Source: Actinernus sp. WN-2022 (Eukaryota > Cnidaria > Anthozoa > Actiniaria > Actinernidae). From it: a stretch of DNA of 64,000 nucleotides. Of this stretch, positions 44,783-56,273 are shown one piece after another. A program made the translations under genes and the position numbers. The DNA is taken from assembly GCA_030867875.1 (NCBI GenBank), contig JAOWCC010001751.1, positions 26,590,369 through 26,654,368 of the forward strand, in the 5' to 3' direction. Positions within the stretch are counted from its first letter, which is position 1. Each line of letters starts with the position of its first letter. Below the pieces are notes generated by a model. That model was given only the letters and a program-made list of their open reading frames with translations, was not told the origin of the DNA and did not search any database.

Positions 44783-44830
44783 AGATTAGATTAGATTAGA
44801 TTAGACAACTTTATTTACCCACAGTACATT
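44783..44830 (-). mobile_element. LINE-type 3' tail
   Basis: A (TCTAA)n tail (44783-44806 as GATTAGATTAGA on plus) follows AATAAAGTTG on the minus strand, a usual LINE 3' end. The rest of the element, if any, is in the AT-rich DNA to about 45000. Confidence 0.45.
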
Positions 44831-45318
44831 GTAGGTCCATCAGGATATAAATGTATAAAAGATTAAAATGTATAATATATATTAATATATTATAATATGT
44901 ACTATAATAAATGTTAAAATCAAGTCTAAGCTACGATAATAATCTATATTAATTTATAGTAATATTCTAATGTAATAAATATATATCTAAAATAAAATTA
45001 AATAAAATAAATAAAATTCCTGCTTTCCAAGGACACCGTGCTATTCACTTTGTATTCATCTACATTGTATGGTTAGTCATATTTCAAGTATTGCCTTCAG
45101 CTACAGCACTCTGCATGTAGGTACTATTTACGGAATAAACTGCCTTGTTGTATTGGATCCGATACAACATAATATTAACATAGATTGACTCATAGTCTGC
45201 AAATTGAAGTTCATATAACAGCTAGTATTCTGGGTTATACTTGAATTTGTGTGTAAGTTAGGGAAGATCAGCCAATAGATGGTTGCACTCAATCCCCAGA
45301 GATTCAAATGACAAAGGG

Positions 45319-45399
45319 CATGGCGGCCATGTTGGTGTACAGAACAAAAGAAGCTAACGAAGAATCTATTGTTAATTGTACACCAACATGGCGGCTATG
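45319..45399. repeat. Short hairpin element
   Basis: CATGGCGGCCATGTTGGTGT and its inverse ACACCAACATGGCGGCTATG, with TTTTGTTC-like words inside, resemble the hairpin at 40884-40966. Confidence 0.6.
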
Positions 45400-45483
45400 A
45401 CGTAACGTGCAAAGGGTCTATAATTTATTTACTGTACATGTTACCTCACTAGGAGTTTAATTGTTAAAAACATACAATGTATC

Positions 45484-45699
45484 TTAGTGGTGTATTAATA
45501 AAATTCCTTGCCTTTCTAGATTGTCCAGGTGATGGAACACCCTTTCTGGCAAGTCTTCCACATCGACACATGATGCTGGTTGGAAAGTCTGCCTGGACAG
45601 TTGTTGGACCCTGATTCTGTAGGGAAACTCAGATGACTCTCCTGAGATGAGATCAACCTGTATCAATGTGCTAGCATACTTTTGCCACTTGTCTTCTCC
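45484..45699 (-). CDS. Candidate terminal exon of an unknown gene
   Basis: An acceptor-like AAATGTAG precedes 45699. The minus frame then runs 71 codons (GEDKWQKYAST..., VDLISGESSEFPYRIRVQQL, LPERVFHHLDNLERQGI) to a TAA at 45484-45486. An AATAAA lies ~55 bp downstream (near 45430). The codon make-up is more balanced than in the surrounding AT-rich DNA. No domain is recognised and no upstream exon with matching phase was found; it is not phase-compatible with the PLAT gene. Confidence 0.35.
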   Translation of the reverse strand, partial: GEDKWQKYASTLIQVDLISGESSEFPYRIRVQQLSRQTFQPASCVDVEDLPERVFHHLDNLERQGILLIHH

Positions 45700-45704
45700 C
45701 TACA

Positions 45705-46845
45705 TTTGAATGTTAAATGGGCCGTACCATCTATGTAGCATTCACACTTTATTCAAAAATTATATAGTTAAAATGTGTATCTTAACTGGTAAAATATTAT
45801 GTAATTGTTATTTAAGTAACGGTCCGCGTAAGAACTATAGTAAAAACAATAGAGCCGTGGCAATGAGCATATCCTCACGGTCGATTTTGCGTGAATATGA
45901 ATCAAGTGCTGTATGAGATGTCTACAGTCCAAACTACACCCAGAAAATAAAGTTGTTTTATTTTTATGGAATATTTTTACTGTGAAAACTCAAAGAAACC
46001 ACCATCCAGCCAATCGGAAAGGGAGAAAACAAAAGATCTTTCAATCGCAAATTTGATAACTTTCCCCACGGTCGATATTCTTCGAAATTAAACCATAGTC
46101 ATTTTGATCAAAAATAAATTGTAACTTCAAAAAATATCATATAAAAATGTCTTATTTCGATGGTTTTCTATTGATTTATGAGTATGAACCAATGAAATTA
46201 CGAGAGAGAAGAATAGAAAATTAACACATTTTTACATTGCTTGCCGTTCAGTGCTATCGTTCTTAGCCGGAGCACTACTTAATCAACCGGTCCACTGAAA
46301 ACAATGTTTGCTATCAAAATAATGTTTGTTCTCAAATGTTTGTTATGAGTAAATCAATTGCTGTAATTTCCTGGGCACAGCCATCTTGGATCTTTTTACT
46401 TTACATGGTTGCCCCTATATTGTTACAAAACTAATGAGCTATTGTTTTCTGACAATCAGGGCAACTAACAAGTTGTTTTTCGGGGGTACTGAAATGGGTT
46501 CCCAGTTGCCTGCATAGTGCGTTTTTTGGCAGATTGATATAATAAACAACTTATTAGTCAGCTACATTATATTTTCATTTTATTGGCCAAAATATGCAAC
46601 TAATAACAATACACAGCCATATTAGGTAGTTAGCTGACTAATAACGAAAGTAAGCTAAGGTTTGACTTTTTTTATTTGTGATTATAAACTTGCATACTGA
46701 AGTCTATATGCTTGTGGATAAAACATGAATCAGGGTCGTTGCCAGATCAGAGGGTAAAATGGGTGTGTGGGGATCAGTATGGGAGACAGGACAGGAAGGA
46801 ACCGCCCAACTTCCTCCCCTTCACTCTCATATCAGCTGGTCCCAA
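45705..46845. other. No gene recognised
   Basis: AT-rich intergenic sequence without coding or repeat structure that I can define. Confidence 0.4.
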
Positions 46846-47261
46846 TTAAAGTGCATATAAGCCCTGGCTAATTATATTTCTTACAAAGAGACTAGAGGCC
46901 ATAGGCAAAGGATTCCGGAATAAAAAGTTGATTTGATTTATTTGTCATGGTGTATTGGCCATTCAAAGTTGCCCAAAAACGTGTCTTGGGTTGTCTGTGG
47001 ACTAAGATCAAGCACGCTAGAGCACTTTACAAAATTGGTACTGGGTCTAGTTTGACGTCATAAACAGAACACGCTCAATGCGCTATTGTATGAAAGGCCT
47101 TGCCAAATAAAGCTCTCCGAAACGTTTAGCGCGATATTATCATCTTTCTCGGTTATCTATTCAATTATTTTGCAAATAAGCCAACGTTTTAAGCCAAACT
47201 AATTATACATTTCATTCGACAGGCGAGATCAGGCCCATCAAACATCACATTGACTGTAATT

Positions 47262-47998
47262 CTAAAAAATCTCATATACATGGTTCATTGTAAACGCTGT
47301 AATGCTCAATACATAGGAGAAACTAAGCGTCGCCTTAAGGCTGGTTTTCACTAGCGACGGAAGCAGAAGCGGCAGCAGAAGCGTAAGCGTAAGGAGCCTT
47401 ACGTTCTTGACTAGTGAAAATCAAGAAACGGAGACGTAAGCGGAAGTGTAAGCTCGACGGAAGCATAAGCGGAAGGAACGGAAGGTTTCCTTCTTCTTAA
47501 ATCTTACGTCTCCGCTTCTGCTTCCGTCGCTTCCGTTCCAGTGAAAACTAGTCAAACGTAAGCAGAAGCGGAAGCACATGAATTTAGCCAATCAGAATAC
47601 TCATTCTCAGGCCCTTTGCAATGTAAATATAGCATGCAAGCGAGGTTTTCGCTTCTGAACGAGGCTTATGCTTATGCTTCCGTCGTGTTCATTTTCACTA
47701 GAACATTAGTTTCTTATGTTTACGTTTACGCTTCCGTTTCTGCTTCCGTCGCTAGTGAAAACCAGATCGCTTTAATGAACACCGCCGCCCTGTTGACAAA
47801 CCTACTAACAAATCTAAAGCTACTGCTGTCTCGGATCATTTTCTTACTAACAACCATTGCCCTAATGACATGCAATTAATTCCCTTAGAACTCATCCACT
47901 CTAATAGAGATGGCGTACGCAAGGCTCGCGAGGCATTTCTTATTGATAAAGGACAAACATTAGAACCTAAAGGTATGAACAGAAAGGAAGAAATGTAA
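47262..47998 (+). pseudogene. Penelope-like element GIY-YIG endonuclease fragment
   Basis: 47262-47340 encodes NLIYMVHCKRCNAQYIGETK, the GIY-YIG-type start. After a 425-bp MITE the same frame continues at 47766 with RFNEHRR, AVSDHFLTNNH, LELIHSNRDGVRKAREAFLI and a TAA at 47996-47998. GIY-YIG endonucleases sit C-terminal to the RT in Penelope-like elements and nick the target. The RT is not present. An A-run before 47262 has shifted the upstream frame. Confidence 0.85.
47341..47765. mobile_element. MITE with CTGGTTTTCACTAGCGACGG ends and hexamer tracts
   Basis: Perfect ~20-bp inverted ends. The inside is packed with GAAGCG/GTAAGC hexamer variants on one strand and the complement on the other. 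The flanks AAGG and ATCGC rejoin the GIY-YIG frame with no duplicated base. Confidence 0.85.
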
Positions 47999-48148
47999 TT
48001 TTATACTACTCAGTCTCTACTATGAAATTCTATTTATCTTAGTTCTCTATCACGCCCACTCATCACTTGTAATTTTATCTCCTAGTCTCACATTCATGTT
48101 TTCAAAATTTAAAATTTGTAACTAACGGTTTCTTGCCATATACTTGTG

Positions 48149-48189
48149 TACCCTGAGGAAGGTTGGCCGTGCCAACCGAAATATCGGTA
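48149..48189 (+). ncRNA. Hammerhead-like ribozyme with minimal stem III
   Basis: Stem I UACC (48149-48152) pairs GGUA (48186-48189). CUGAGGA (48153-48159) matches the CUGANGA consensus. One extra A (48160) precedes stem II GGUUGGC/GCCAACC with loop CGU. GAAA is at 48178-48181. Stem III is only A-U and U-A (48181-48184), and cleavage is expected after C48185. It lies ~150 bp after the GIY-YIG stop, where the terminal repeat of a Penelope-like element belongs. The extra A is unusual and activity is unknown. Confidence 0.6.
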
Positions 48190-49260
48190 GAAATTATATA
48201 TATTCCCAGTACCGTACAATCAGCCTTTCATCTTGTCTTGATATTCGTATATATTTGCTGATTAGATCCCATCCAAGGTGATCCGGTTCCTGCACTTCGT
48301 CCGAATTGGTCCTTGCATTCAGTACATTAACGTTTTAAAGCCGCTAAGAGACGAGTTCTGTCGATGACGTCACATTTTATTCTTGTCCCAGTCCCCGAAG
48401 GTGCACGGAAATTATCTACATTTGGAAGTTTAGTCGCTAAAAAAATAATGAAAACATTTTTATTTAGAAATTTCGGAATTTTTTCACTACCTTTTAAGGT
48501 CTAAGCTTAAAAAAAAAAAAAATTGGCCAGGGACCATATGCACTTTAAAGTTCCCCTAACCCGATTTTAGTTTTATTTCTTTTCTAAGGCTATATATAAA
48601 CTGTGGACAAATGAAAAAGACAGAAAATGAAATACCTGATTTTTAAATTGTGATTAAAGTCCTGGGCAATAATTGTTTCATGGCTGTGCAGTTTGGAGTC
48701 TAGGTCGAGTGACGTAAGATGAGGCAAAACTAAGCCATTGTTCACCAGCACTTGTTGTAGTTTCTATTATTATGGACTCCTGATCTTATGTCACACTAAA
48801 TGCCATGATGTATTAAACCAAATAACAGTGTTTCTAATTTGTATACTGCTGCTCGGTTGGGAAAAGAGCCAGGTTGCTTTTCACCTTTTTTAACCAACTT
48901 GAACAGCTTGTAGACTCAATGATTCACACAAAAACAAAACATTTTTCATATTATTACTCTAAAGATGAGGAGGATTTAAATTTAGTAAATTGGGGTTAGG
49001 AGTACCTTAAATTTAGCCACTGGATGCATCGGGCGTGTTCTGTTGATGACGTCAAAACTAGACCCAGTGCCAATTTTGTAAAGCGCTCGTGCGCTTGATT
49101 TTCGTCCACAGGCAATCCAAGACACGTTTTTGGGCAACTTTGAACGGCCAATACACCATATCATATCAATCAAATCAACTTTTTATTCCGGAATTATTTG
49201 TCTTTGGCCTCAAGTCTCTTCGTAAGAAATGTAATTAGCCAGGGCTTATATGCACTTTAA

Positions 49261-52144
49261 CCGAAGTGGGCTAGTTGAGGTGACTAGTACTGGCTATCTA
49301 AACAATACCTAACCCTGAAACAATACAAACCTAACCCAATGGAATTCTTTGTCAGTACAGTCCAAATGGGATCCAATAAAATGCAAGGTTTTGAGAGGTG
49401 AAGGTCTGCTGTTCTGCAAGGCTCAGACTCAGTTCCATCGCCACTACTATAAAGTTCGCGTGTAATTTATTGTAACTTATTCACTTGTAGCCTGATGTAT
49501 TTCTGATATTAAATTATAACCCTTATTTCATAGCCATCGAAGGTGATTGAAATAACTTAAGTTTGCATTTTCCCATTTCCGCGCTGAGTAATCGGCGAGG
49601 GCAGACGTGGCGAAACTACAATGTTTGGATGAGAATATACATGCCAAATATTTTGTCCAAAATTATATTTTCCGGAACATGACCACCCCAGAGCGATACA
49701 TGGAAAAGAGCATGTTTCATACAATCTAAAGCCTGAAAGCATCCTACATGTTTATGAATCACTAAAGTGTGAATTTGAATTGCCCGTGCCATAATTATTT
49801 GTTGTTAACATCTGCGATCAGATTCCAGGGGCTTATAGCCAGACCGAAAATTTAGACTTACGAGTGCAAATGTAACCTGCGAGCAGAGGTTTCTCATCTC
49901 TCTGCTTTTGCTGTCGCCGAATTGAAAGAAACAGGAAAGGCAAAGGGATGAGAAACCTCTGCTCGCAGGGTAGTGCAAATGGAAAAGGTTATTGAGAGTT
50001 TCAAAATTTTATTTAAACGAGGTATTTGCCTCGTCTGCACCTGTATGCTAGGCGTTGGGGTGTAGTTTCTCCAAAGCCTCCCCATACTTGGGAGGGGATC
50101 GTGATATTACAGTTTTCTTTGTCACCAATTTTTAACACTTCTTTCGAATTTCACCTTCTTTCGAATTTGAAACAGCACATTAGAACATTTATACTTCAAA
50201 GATAGAATTACCCAACGCCGACAAAACCTGCACTTATACAAGGGCAATTTCCGCTACAGAATTTCAAATGTCAAATATTATGTCATTTCCGGGCCCATTT
50301 GCGTGGTGTGGCCCATATTGTTTTTCATGCGTTTGGATCAAGGAGAGTTTGGATACCATTGGTTACTGTTATATATTGAAGGACATTCTTACAACCAGGT
50401 TCATTGTTATGTGCAAAGGTATAGGCTATATTATCATTTGACATGCTCATTCAACAATCATTTGACATGCTTGGTGCTACATGTTTCCCAGAATGGTTGA
50501 CTGTTCTGTCATGTTCGCTTCTGTTCTGCAAGAAAGGGCACAAGCATTTTTAATAGTGAGTGTCAAAGGAGTATGTTGAATGATTGGCTGATAAAACTAC
50601 CAATGGATGGACGACTGAAACTGGTTGTATAATGTCAACTTCAACAAATACATTTGGCAAAATAATTCATTGATGTATTAATTAAATTTCATATAATCAA
50701 GAAATAAAATAATAATATCGAGAGTGAACCTATTAAAAATGAAAGATGTTATTTCATACTATTTTAAGACTTTCGATGTCAGTAATATAAAAACAGTGTC
50801 TGAACCTGTTTCAGCTAATGAACAAAGTTTCACCCTTGCTCGATTTCTTTTCTAGGTGAAGTTATATTTTGGCTCGCTCGATTTTTTTCTGTGCAAATTC
50901 GGCTTGCTCAATATTTTTTGGGGGATTTGCGGTACTCCCCCAGTGACGCGTGGAGTTGATAATAAATTGTGGAAAAACTACAAACGAAGGCGATCACAAT
51001 TTATTTACACTCGCTATAGGATGGGGGCAGATCTAGACTTCACCGTTTGCAACCTGAAATGTTATTCGTTACCCAAACAATAGCCTACCCCTAAAACAAT
51101 ACAAACCCTAACCCTAAAACAATGGGCTTCTTTATCAGTTAAGTCCAATAGGATACGACCTTAAAAACTGGTAGGATGGCAATATTATAAACAACATATT
51201 CTATCTACGAATACGGGCCACAGTGACGTGAAAATGCAAAATAAAAGCAGTAAAAATATACAGACCTTCACGTCCAAATGAAAAGAAGCTTAAGACAGCG
51301 CATATCGTTTCTGTGTCCTTTCGCACGACCACAATGCACTGCTCTAGCAATGCGCCAAAAAAGCGGCTCTACTACAGAAATTAGTACTGCTACGTTGCTC
51401 GCTTGCTTCAGGCTCGCTCGCTGCGGCAGCAATTACAATAGTTGAGGCTTATGTCGAACAGATCAGTATTCTATAGCAAGCCATTTAATGCTTTGTTTTG
51501 CGCTTTATTGTTCAATTAACTATAACATGTTCCGATTCACACACAAAGTTTGTTCTTGACTGATTGAATCTGAATCCGTGACCATACGGTAAAAGATGGC
51601 CCCATACGGTAAAAGATGGCCCCATACGGTAAAAGATGGCCCCGGGGCTGTACATTTGACCACAATTCCTTGCGAACCTAACAATAATAATAATAATGTA
51701 TTTTAACAGTTAAACTAACACGTAGAAATACTCTATTCTCTTCAATGACAGTGTATTGGCAATATCACTTGTACTGGCTTGTTTTTAAGATTTAAAACCG
51801 CGATTTTATAATGGTTTTAAATATTTTAACGCGCAAAGGAGTGTGGGTAAGCGAACAAGTCGCCATCTCAGTTTCTTTACGGTCTTGTGAGATATTCTAT
51901 AATATATGCTTTAATCAGTTCAGACAGGAGCCCATGGCTCCTGGTTCAGGTGGTCTAATCTCATGGAGAAACAGATTGTGTAAAATATTGCTACAATAAA
52001 CGCGCAATACTCTGGCGGGTAGCTCGACTTCAGTAATCACTCCAGGCAGTTTTGCCCTACGGTAGTACTGTCAGAGTAAGGTGTCCTCTTCGTCCTATTT
52101 TTTACCTCCTGTGAGAAAAAAAAAATGGGGGGACTTGATCAATA
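49261..52144. other. Mostly non-coding; small repeats only
   Basis: No gene recognised. It holds a ~97-bp hairpin (49874-49970, arms CCTGCGAGCAGAGGTTTCTC) and three tandem 20-bp units CCATACGGTAAAAGATGGCC at 51582-51641. Confidence 0.5.
51582..51641 (+). repeat. Three tandem 20-bp units
   Basis: CCATACGGTAAAAGATGGCC three times without change, followed by CCGGGGCTG. Confidence 0.9.
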
Positions 52145-52353
52145 GAGGTAATCGGCTAACGCTGTTGCCACCCAATTCAGATCATGTGATGTAAACAGAT
52201 GCTACTCTGGGGAATTAGTCCTTTTTATTCTAATCATAATGCAGTCATGCCTATCTGAATAGAATTAATTTTCAAAGTGTCAATTCTCCAGAGTAATGTG
52301 TGTTTACATCACATGATCTGAATTGGGTGGCAACAGAGTTAGCCGATTACCTC
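52145..52353. mobile_element. 209-bp MITE, intact copy (TA duplication)
   Basis: Inverted ends GAGGTAATCGGCTAAC and CTGTTGCCACCCAATTCAGA, continuing TCATGTGATGTAAACA, flanked by TA (52143-52144, 52354-52355). It is the same family as 11942-12360 and preserves the empty site for the element nested there. Confidence 0.9.
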
Positions 52354-52710
52354 TATTTAGTTTCTATAAAAGAGATTACGTATAAACGGAAATGTACTGC
52401 AATTTGCAAGCTCGCTGAACGCCCAAATATACCTTGATCACGCAATGGCCATTTCGTCTTCAAACAATTATAGCTTTTACACTTCCAGCCTAGTCGATTT
52501 CTGTGTCGAGTTTTATAGTGCAAGGACAATGGTTTAATTATCCTACTACTACCGTAAGCAACATAGCCGCTGTATGATAAACGTCTCAGTATTGATTTCA
52601 TTATGCCTTCATGAGAAGAAACACTCAGATGGTCACGTGTATAGCTGAGTGCGTACCTACTTTTCAGCTTCAATTTTTTCATTATAAGATAAAGTTCCGT
52701 TGAGTACCTG

Positions 52711-52821
52711 CTATTGGCAATAACCTAAGGTCTTACCATAACTCTCAACCCATTTGTCTGCAGGAATCCACTCGTTGAATGCAAACTTAAATTTCAGAGG
52801 ACTTGAACCTTTCACGAGAAT
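52711..52821 (-). CDS. Secreted PLAT-domain protein, exon 4
   Basis: Acceptor TTTGGCAG before 52821, phase 0. It encodes ILVKGSSPLKFKFAFNEWIP and a short tail to TAG at 52711-52713, completing the last strands of the PLAT sandwich. A good splice donor (G|GTAAGA, 52736) lies 8 codons before the stop, so a further exon in some transcripts is possible. Confidence 0.65.
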   Translation of the reverse strand: MLVKGSSPLKFKFAFNEWIPADKWVESYGKTLGYCQ

Positions 52822-53109
52822 CTGCCAAATACAAAAGATGGAATTACCTGATTACCTGGACAGAAGAGGGTTTTGGCATATTTTAGTCTGGAACAGTGTA
52901 ATCACTATATTATATATTTAAATCTCTCCGTTTTGGTCTGAAACAGGATATAATTTTCCGGAACCAATAGACAGGAGATATCGCGCGTTTTACCGTATTT
53001 AGTCTGAAATACGCTATATTTTACCACATTTACTCTGGATAAGGGTTGCAAAATATAGCAGGGTCAGGGTTTCAAGGGCCCAGCGACACACCCCTACCCA
53101 AATTTCTGG

Positions 53110-53220
53110 AGAGTACCTCATGGACTAATCACGGCTACCTCACGGCCTAATCACGGCTACCTCACGGCCTAATCACGGCTACCTCATGGACTAATCACGG
53201 CTACCTCATGGACTAATCAA
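53110..53220 (+). repeat. ~22-bp tandem repeat
   Basis: Five imperfect units of CTACCTCACGGCCTAATCACGG, the later ones with CATGGACTAATC. In intron 3 of the PLAT gene. Confidence 0.85.
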
Positions 53221-53299
53221 TCACCAACAATATTTAGCAATCTCTTACTCAGACTCTAATGTTTCTTACTGCGCATGCCAGTAGACTTGTATTTCGTCG

Positions 53300-53700
53300 A
53301 GCATGCGGAGTACGAAACATATATGGTGAATTCTACGAACTGGTTGACGGTAGGTATCGCTACTTTTGTAGGGTTTCCAATGAAATGTGCTCTAATTTTG
53401 GAGGAAAATGCCACTGTCAGATAGCTAGAGGACATCTTTAAGTCTGAGGACGGCTGAATAGTACTTGGTTTGCTTCTAGTAGGCTTTGTGAAGGGATTTC
53501 ACAGGGTTTTTCTGTTGTGTTTGTGCTTTCAGACACAGGAAAAAAAATATTCAATGAAATCCTTGAAATCCTGCAATTGGCAGTCTTTACCCCTGCTCAA
53601 CCTATCAGGATGTGCTTTTCTCACTTTAAAGCAACGGACTGAGTCCAAATCACCGCTCTCGGTTGTAGGGGCTACCCTACAGAAGTCTCAGAGGGGGGAC
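53300..53700 (+). repeat. Dispersed repeat, copy 2
   Basis: Reverse-orientation relative of 8036-8370, lying in intron 3 of the PLAT gene. It has a partial frame with stops. The origin is unknown. Confidence 0.7.
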
Positions 53701-54178
53701 CCTTGTGGAATTTTTGTCCATTACCCAGCATGCAATTGGAGGTGGGTACAGGAGAACGTGGTGGAGAGAAATGCAGTGACAAGAATAGCGCGGTTCACAG
53801 TTTGGTGTGTTGTGTGCCAAAATAACCTGGTGGTTGGAAAGATTAAAGAAGGTACTGTAACGACTGAGTGCTGATTTTGTGTTTGCTTTTGATTTCAAGT
53901 GCAAATGGGAAGGGTGTTTTGAGCCCTTAAAATTCGTGACAATCGAAGAAACAAAACGATCGCCAAAACAAATGTGAAAGAGTCGATCGATCCCTGTCAT
54001 AGCTCTGACTTTGAAGCCATTCATCCCTTCGCATAATATCGCAACATCGTCTTTCCAGCATGTCTAGCTAGATGTGATGCAATAATTGTTCTCATATCGG
54101 ACTAATGCGTCCGATATTTACAGGCTCGGACGGTAAAGAGTTAATTAGAACAAATAATTCGAGATTTACTCTACTTAC

Positions 54179-54284
54179 CTTGTCGAGTTTCCAATCGTCA
54201 AAAAGACCCTTAGAATTCCTCTTTACTGAAACTTTGGTAATAGCGTTGCCCACATATCTGGCAACGAACTCGAACGTGTCGGTC
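54179..54284 (-). CDS. Secreted PLAT-domain protein, exon 3
   Basis: Acceptor TTCAAG, donor AAG|GTAAGT. It encodes TDTFEFVARYVGNAITKVSV and RNSKGLFDDWKLDK, the central strands of a PLAT/LH2 domain, including the W in the strand that usually faces membrane or ligand. It starts with one base completing the Ser codon TC|G left by exon 2 and ends in phase 0. Confidence 0.8.
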
Positions 54285-54338
54285 CTTGAACAAGAAAATA
54301 ACGTAAAGCGCTTAAAAACCAAATAATTATATAATCAC

Positions 54339-54508
54339 AAGTAGCCCAATCTGTATATATAATATTTAATAGCATTTGTATGGACACAGACATAGCTAAG
54401 GAGCACAAGAAGACACCCTGTAGTTTTGGTGATTTTTATTTAAGACTAAAATAACCCATACAAATTGCTATTAAATATTATTACAAATTATAGGCTTGGG
54501 CTACCTGC
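54339..54508. mobile_element. ~170-bp MITE in PLAT intron 2
   Basis: The ends CAAGTAGCCCAA and TTGGGCTACCTG, with inner mirrored TAATATTTAATAGCA(A)TTTGTATGG, form inverted repeats. Related to 29524-29670. Confidence 0.65.
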
Positions 54509-54825
54509 AATCCTGGTCAAAAGGTTTTGGGACACTTGTCACCAGGTCACCACTGCTAGAACTGCTATGCTGTCTCGAACAAACAATACCCAACTCCCTA
54601 CATTTTCGTCGATTTATCATGATCAAGACATGAACGTACTAACCCCCCCCTAACATCAATGATAAATCATGACTTTGTCTACAACAAAAGAAACGATCTG
54701 ACATTGATAAAGGAGAAAGAGGGCTGTGACACAATTTTTTTTTTTGTTTTATGAAAAATAGCTATAGTAAGTGTCCGTTAGAACTATGTTGGAGAGTTAT
54801 AATAGACCTAGTCAGCTTGCCTGCC

Positions 54826-54985
54826 TGTTTGTTGCCCCATTTCAGACCACGTGATAGTTCTCCAGAGTATTCAGTGCTTTCTTTTCCAATTATAGAAATT
54901 GGTAAATTTCCTTTTGGGATACAGAAACACTAAAAAAACATTACTCAAGGGGAAAGTCAAGTGGTCTGAAATGGGACAACAAACA
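54826..54985. mobile_element. 160-bp MITE, copy 1 (pair with 63164-63324)
   Basis: Inverted ends TGTTTGTTGCCCCATTTCAG. The inner GATACAGAAA(A)AC and ACATTACTCAAG words are shared with 63164-63324. The GTTGCC..TTCAGATCA core also resembles the MITE at 52145. Confidence 0.75.
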
Positions 54986-56122
54986 GCCAAGCAGACTTTA
55001 ACATGTTTTGTTCTAGAGAATGGAACAAATAAAGCGTGTAAACGCACATTGGAGATCAATATAAAAAAATGGCCACATGTAGTCAAGTTACATGATGTCA
55101 TATAAATAAGGAGGCCGGATCGAGGCCGTGGGGGCAACATAAGAGAATTAAGCGTTTAATAGAAGTGTAAAATCTGGATAAGTACACAAATTTACATTGG
55201 ACGCACCTAATAAACCTGTAAGTGTTGTATATATCCAACAAACACACGACTGTGCTAATATCTGTATGAGGGAGCCGTCTCAACCGATTATCCCGATCGG
55301 ATGAAATGTCAAGATAAACTCGACCTGTAAGTCAGAGTTTCATACCTTGAACCTTAAGCGGTTCAGTAAGCCCTAAATGATGTACGTTTAGGGATTAGAA
55401 CCGAAGGTCGAGGTAAAAAGACTGACTCATTATGTCACATTTGGCGAGGTTTAAAACCCAGTTATAAACCTCCCTGTAATAGTTATAAACCTCTCTGTAA
55501 CATTCTATTGTTGAACGGGTTTGTGGCCAGAGTTTCACCCCTATGAAGAACACCGTGTCAAGTATGATAGAGACCGTCTCGCCATTATGGGGTGTATTTG
55601 TTCGCACCCATCGCATGTGCGTGATGTAAACTGAATAGCGCTGAGCACAAATTTCCATCACAATTTAACAAAAAGGAACTGATTAAATTTTAGATAGTAG
55701 TTAAGAAGAAACCGGTTTAGAAGTATAATGTACAAAATTCGTACCCGTGTTGTATCGGAGATACAACACTACCGCCCACTACCGCTCATTCAGTACTGAA
55801 TACTTATTGAGCTGTGGTTCACCACACGGGTCGATCTTTAGAACGATTTTTGAAATCACTCAGTATGCATGAGTGAGGGTTTTTATAAGTTTCAAGGTGA
55901 AGCCGTTGGTCGTATAAGGAACGACTAACGAGGGTCTTTACATTACACACGGACTTCATCTGGCTATAAGCATGCAAGTACATAGAACCTCGGAACATGA
56001 CGTTTCCCGGTCAGCTCATGATCCATTTCAGATTCACCGCTACTAGCACACTAACTGAAGAGTGCCATGACGAATCATTACAAAATAAGTACTAATACGA
56101 TTTTCTTGTAGTTCTTACTTAC

Positions 56123-56273
56123 GATCCTCTCTCAAAGTGGTTGCTCGAACTGGCGGAATTGGTCAATTGAAAGACACCAGTGTCCCCGTCGCTCCCAAAG
56201 ATGTTGATAAACACGTCCGCATCCGTACCAGCTCCAAAGGCATCGTTTGTTACAATGTCCACCTTATATAGGA
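56123..56273 (-). CDS. Secreted PLAT-domain protein, exon 2
   Basis: Acceptor TTGCTCCAG, donor ATC|GTAAGT. It encodes [20 protein letters not shown] and [18 protein letters not shown], ending HFERG, the strongly conserved first half of PLAT/LH2 domains (GAGTDA loop, GDTG turn). It begins with two bases that complete the G|TC codon from exon 1. Confidence 0.85.

Larger units (their letters stand above)
46850..49256. mobile_element. TTAA-flanked element with ~240-bp inverted ends
   Basis: TTAA lies at 46846-46849 and 49257-49260. The inverted ends AGTGCATATAAGCCCTGGCTAATTA run about 240 bp (to about 47085 and from about 49020). The load includes a Penelope-like fragment (47262-48250). No piggyBac or Kolobok transposase is seen. 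Confidence 0.8.

Noticed and set aside
45484..45699. Last exon of the PLAT gene
   Set aside because: Exon 4 would leave one base at its donor; the exon at 45699 starts in phase 0, and the joined frame meets a stop.
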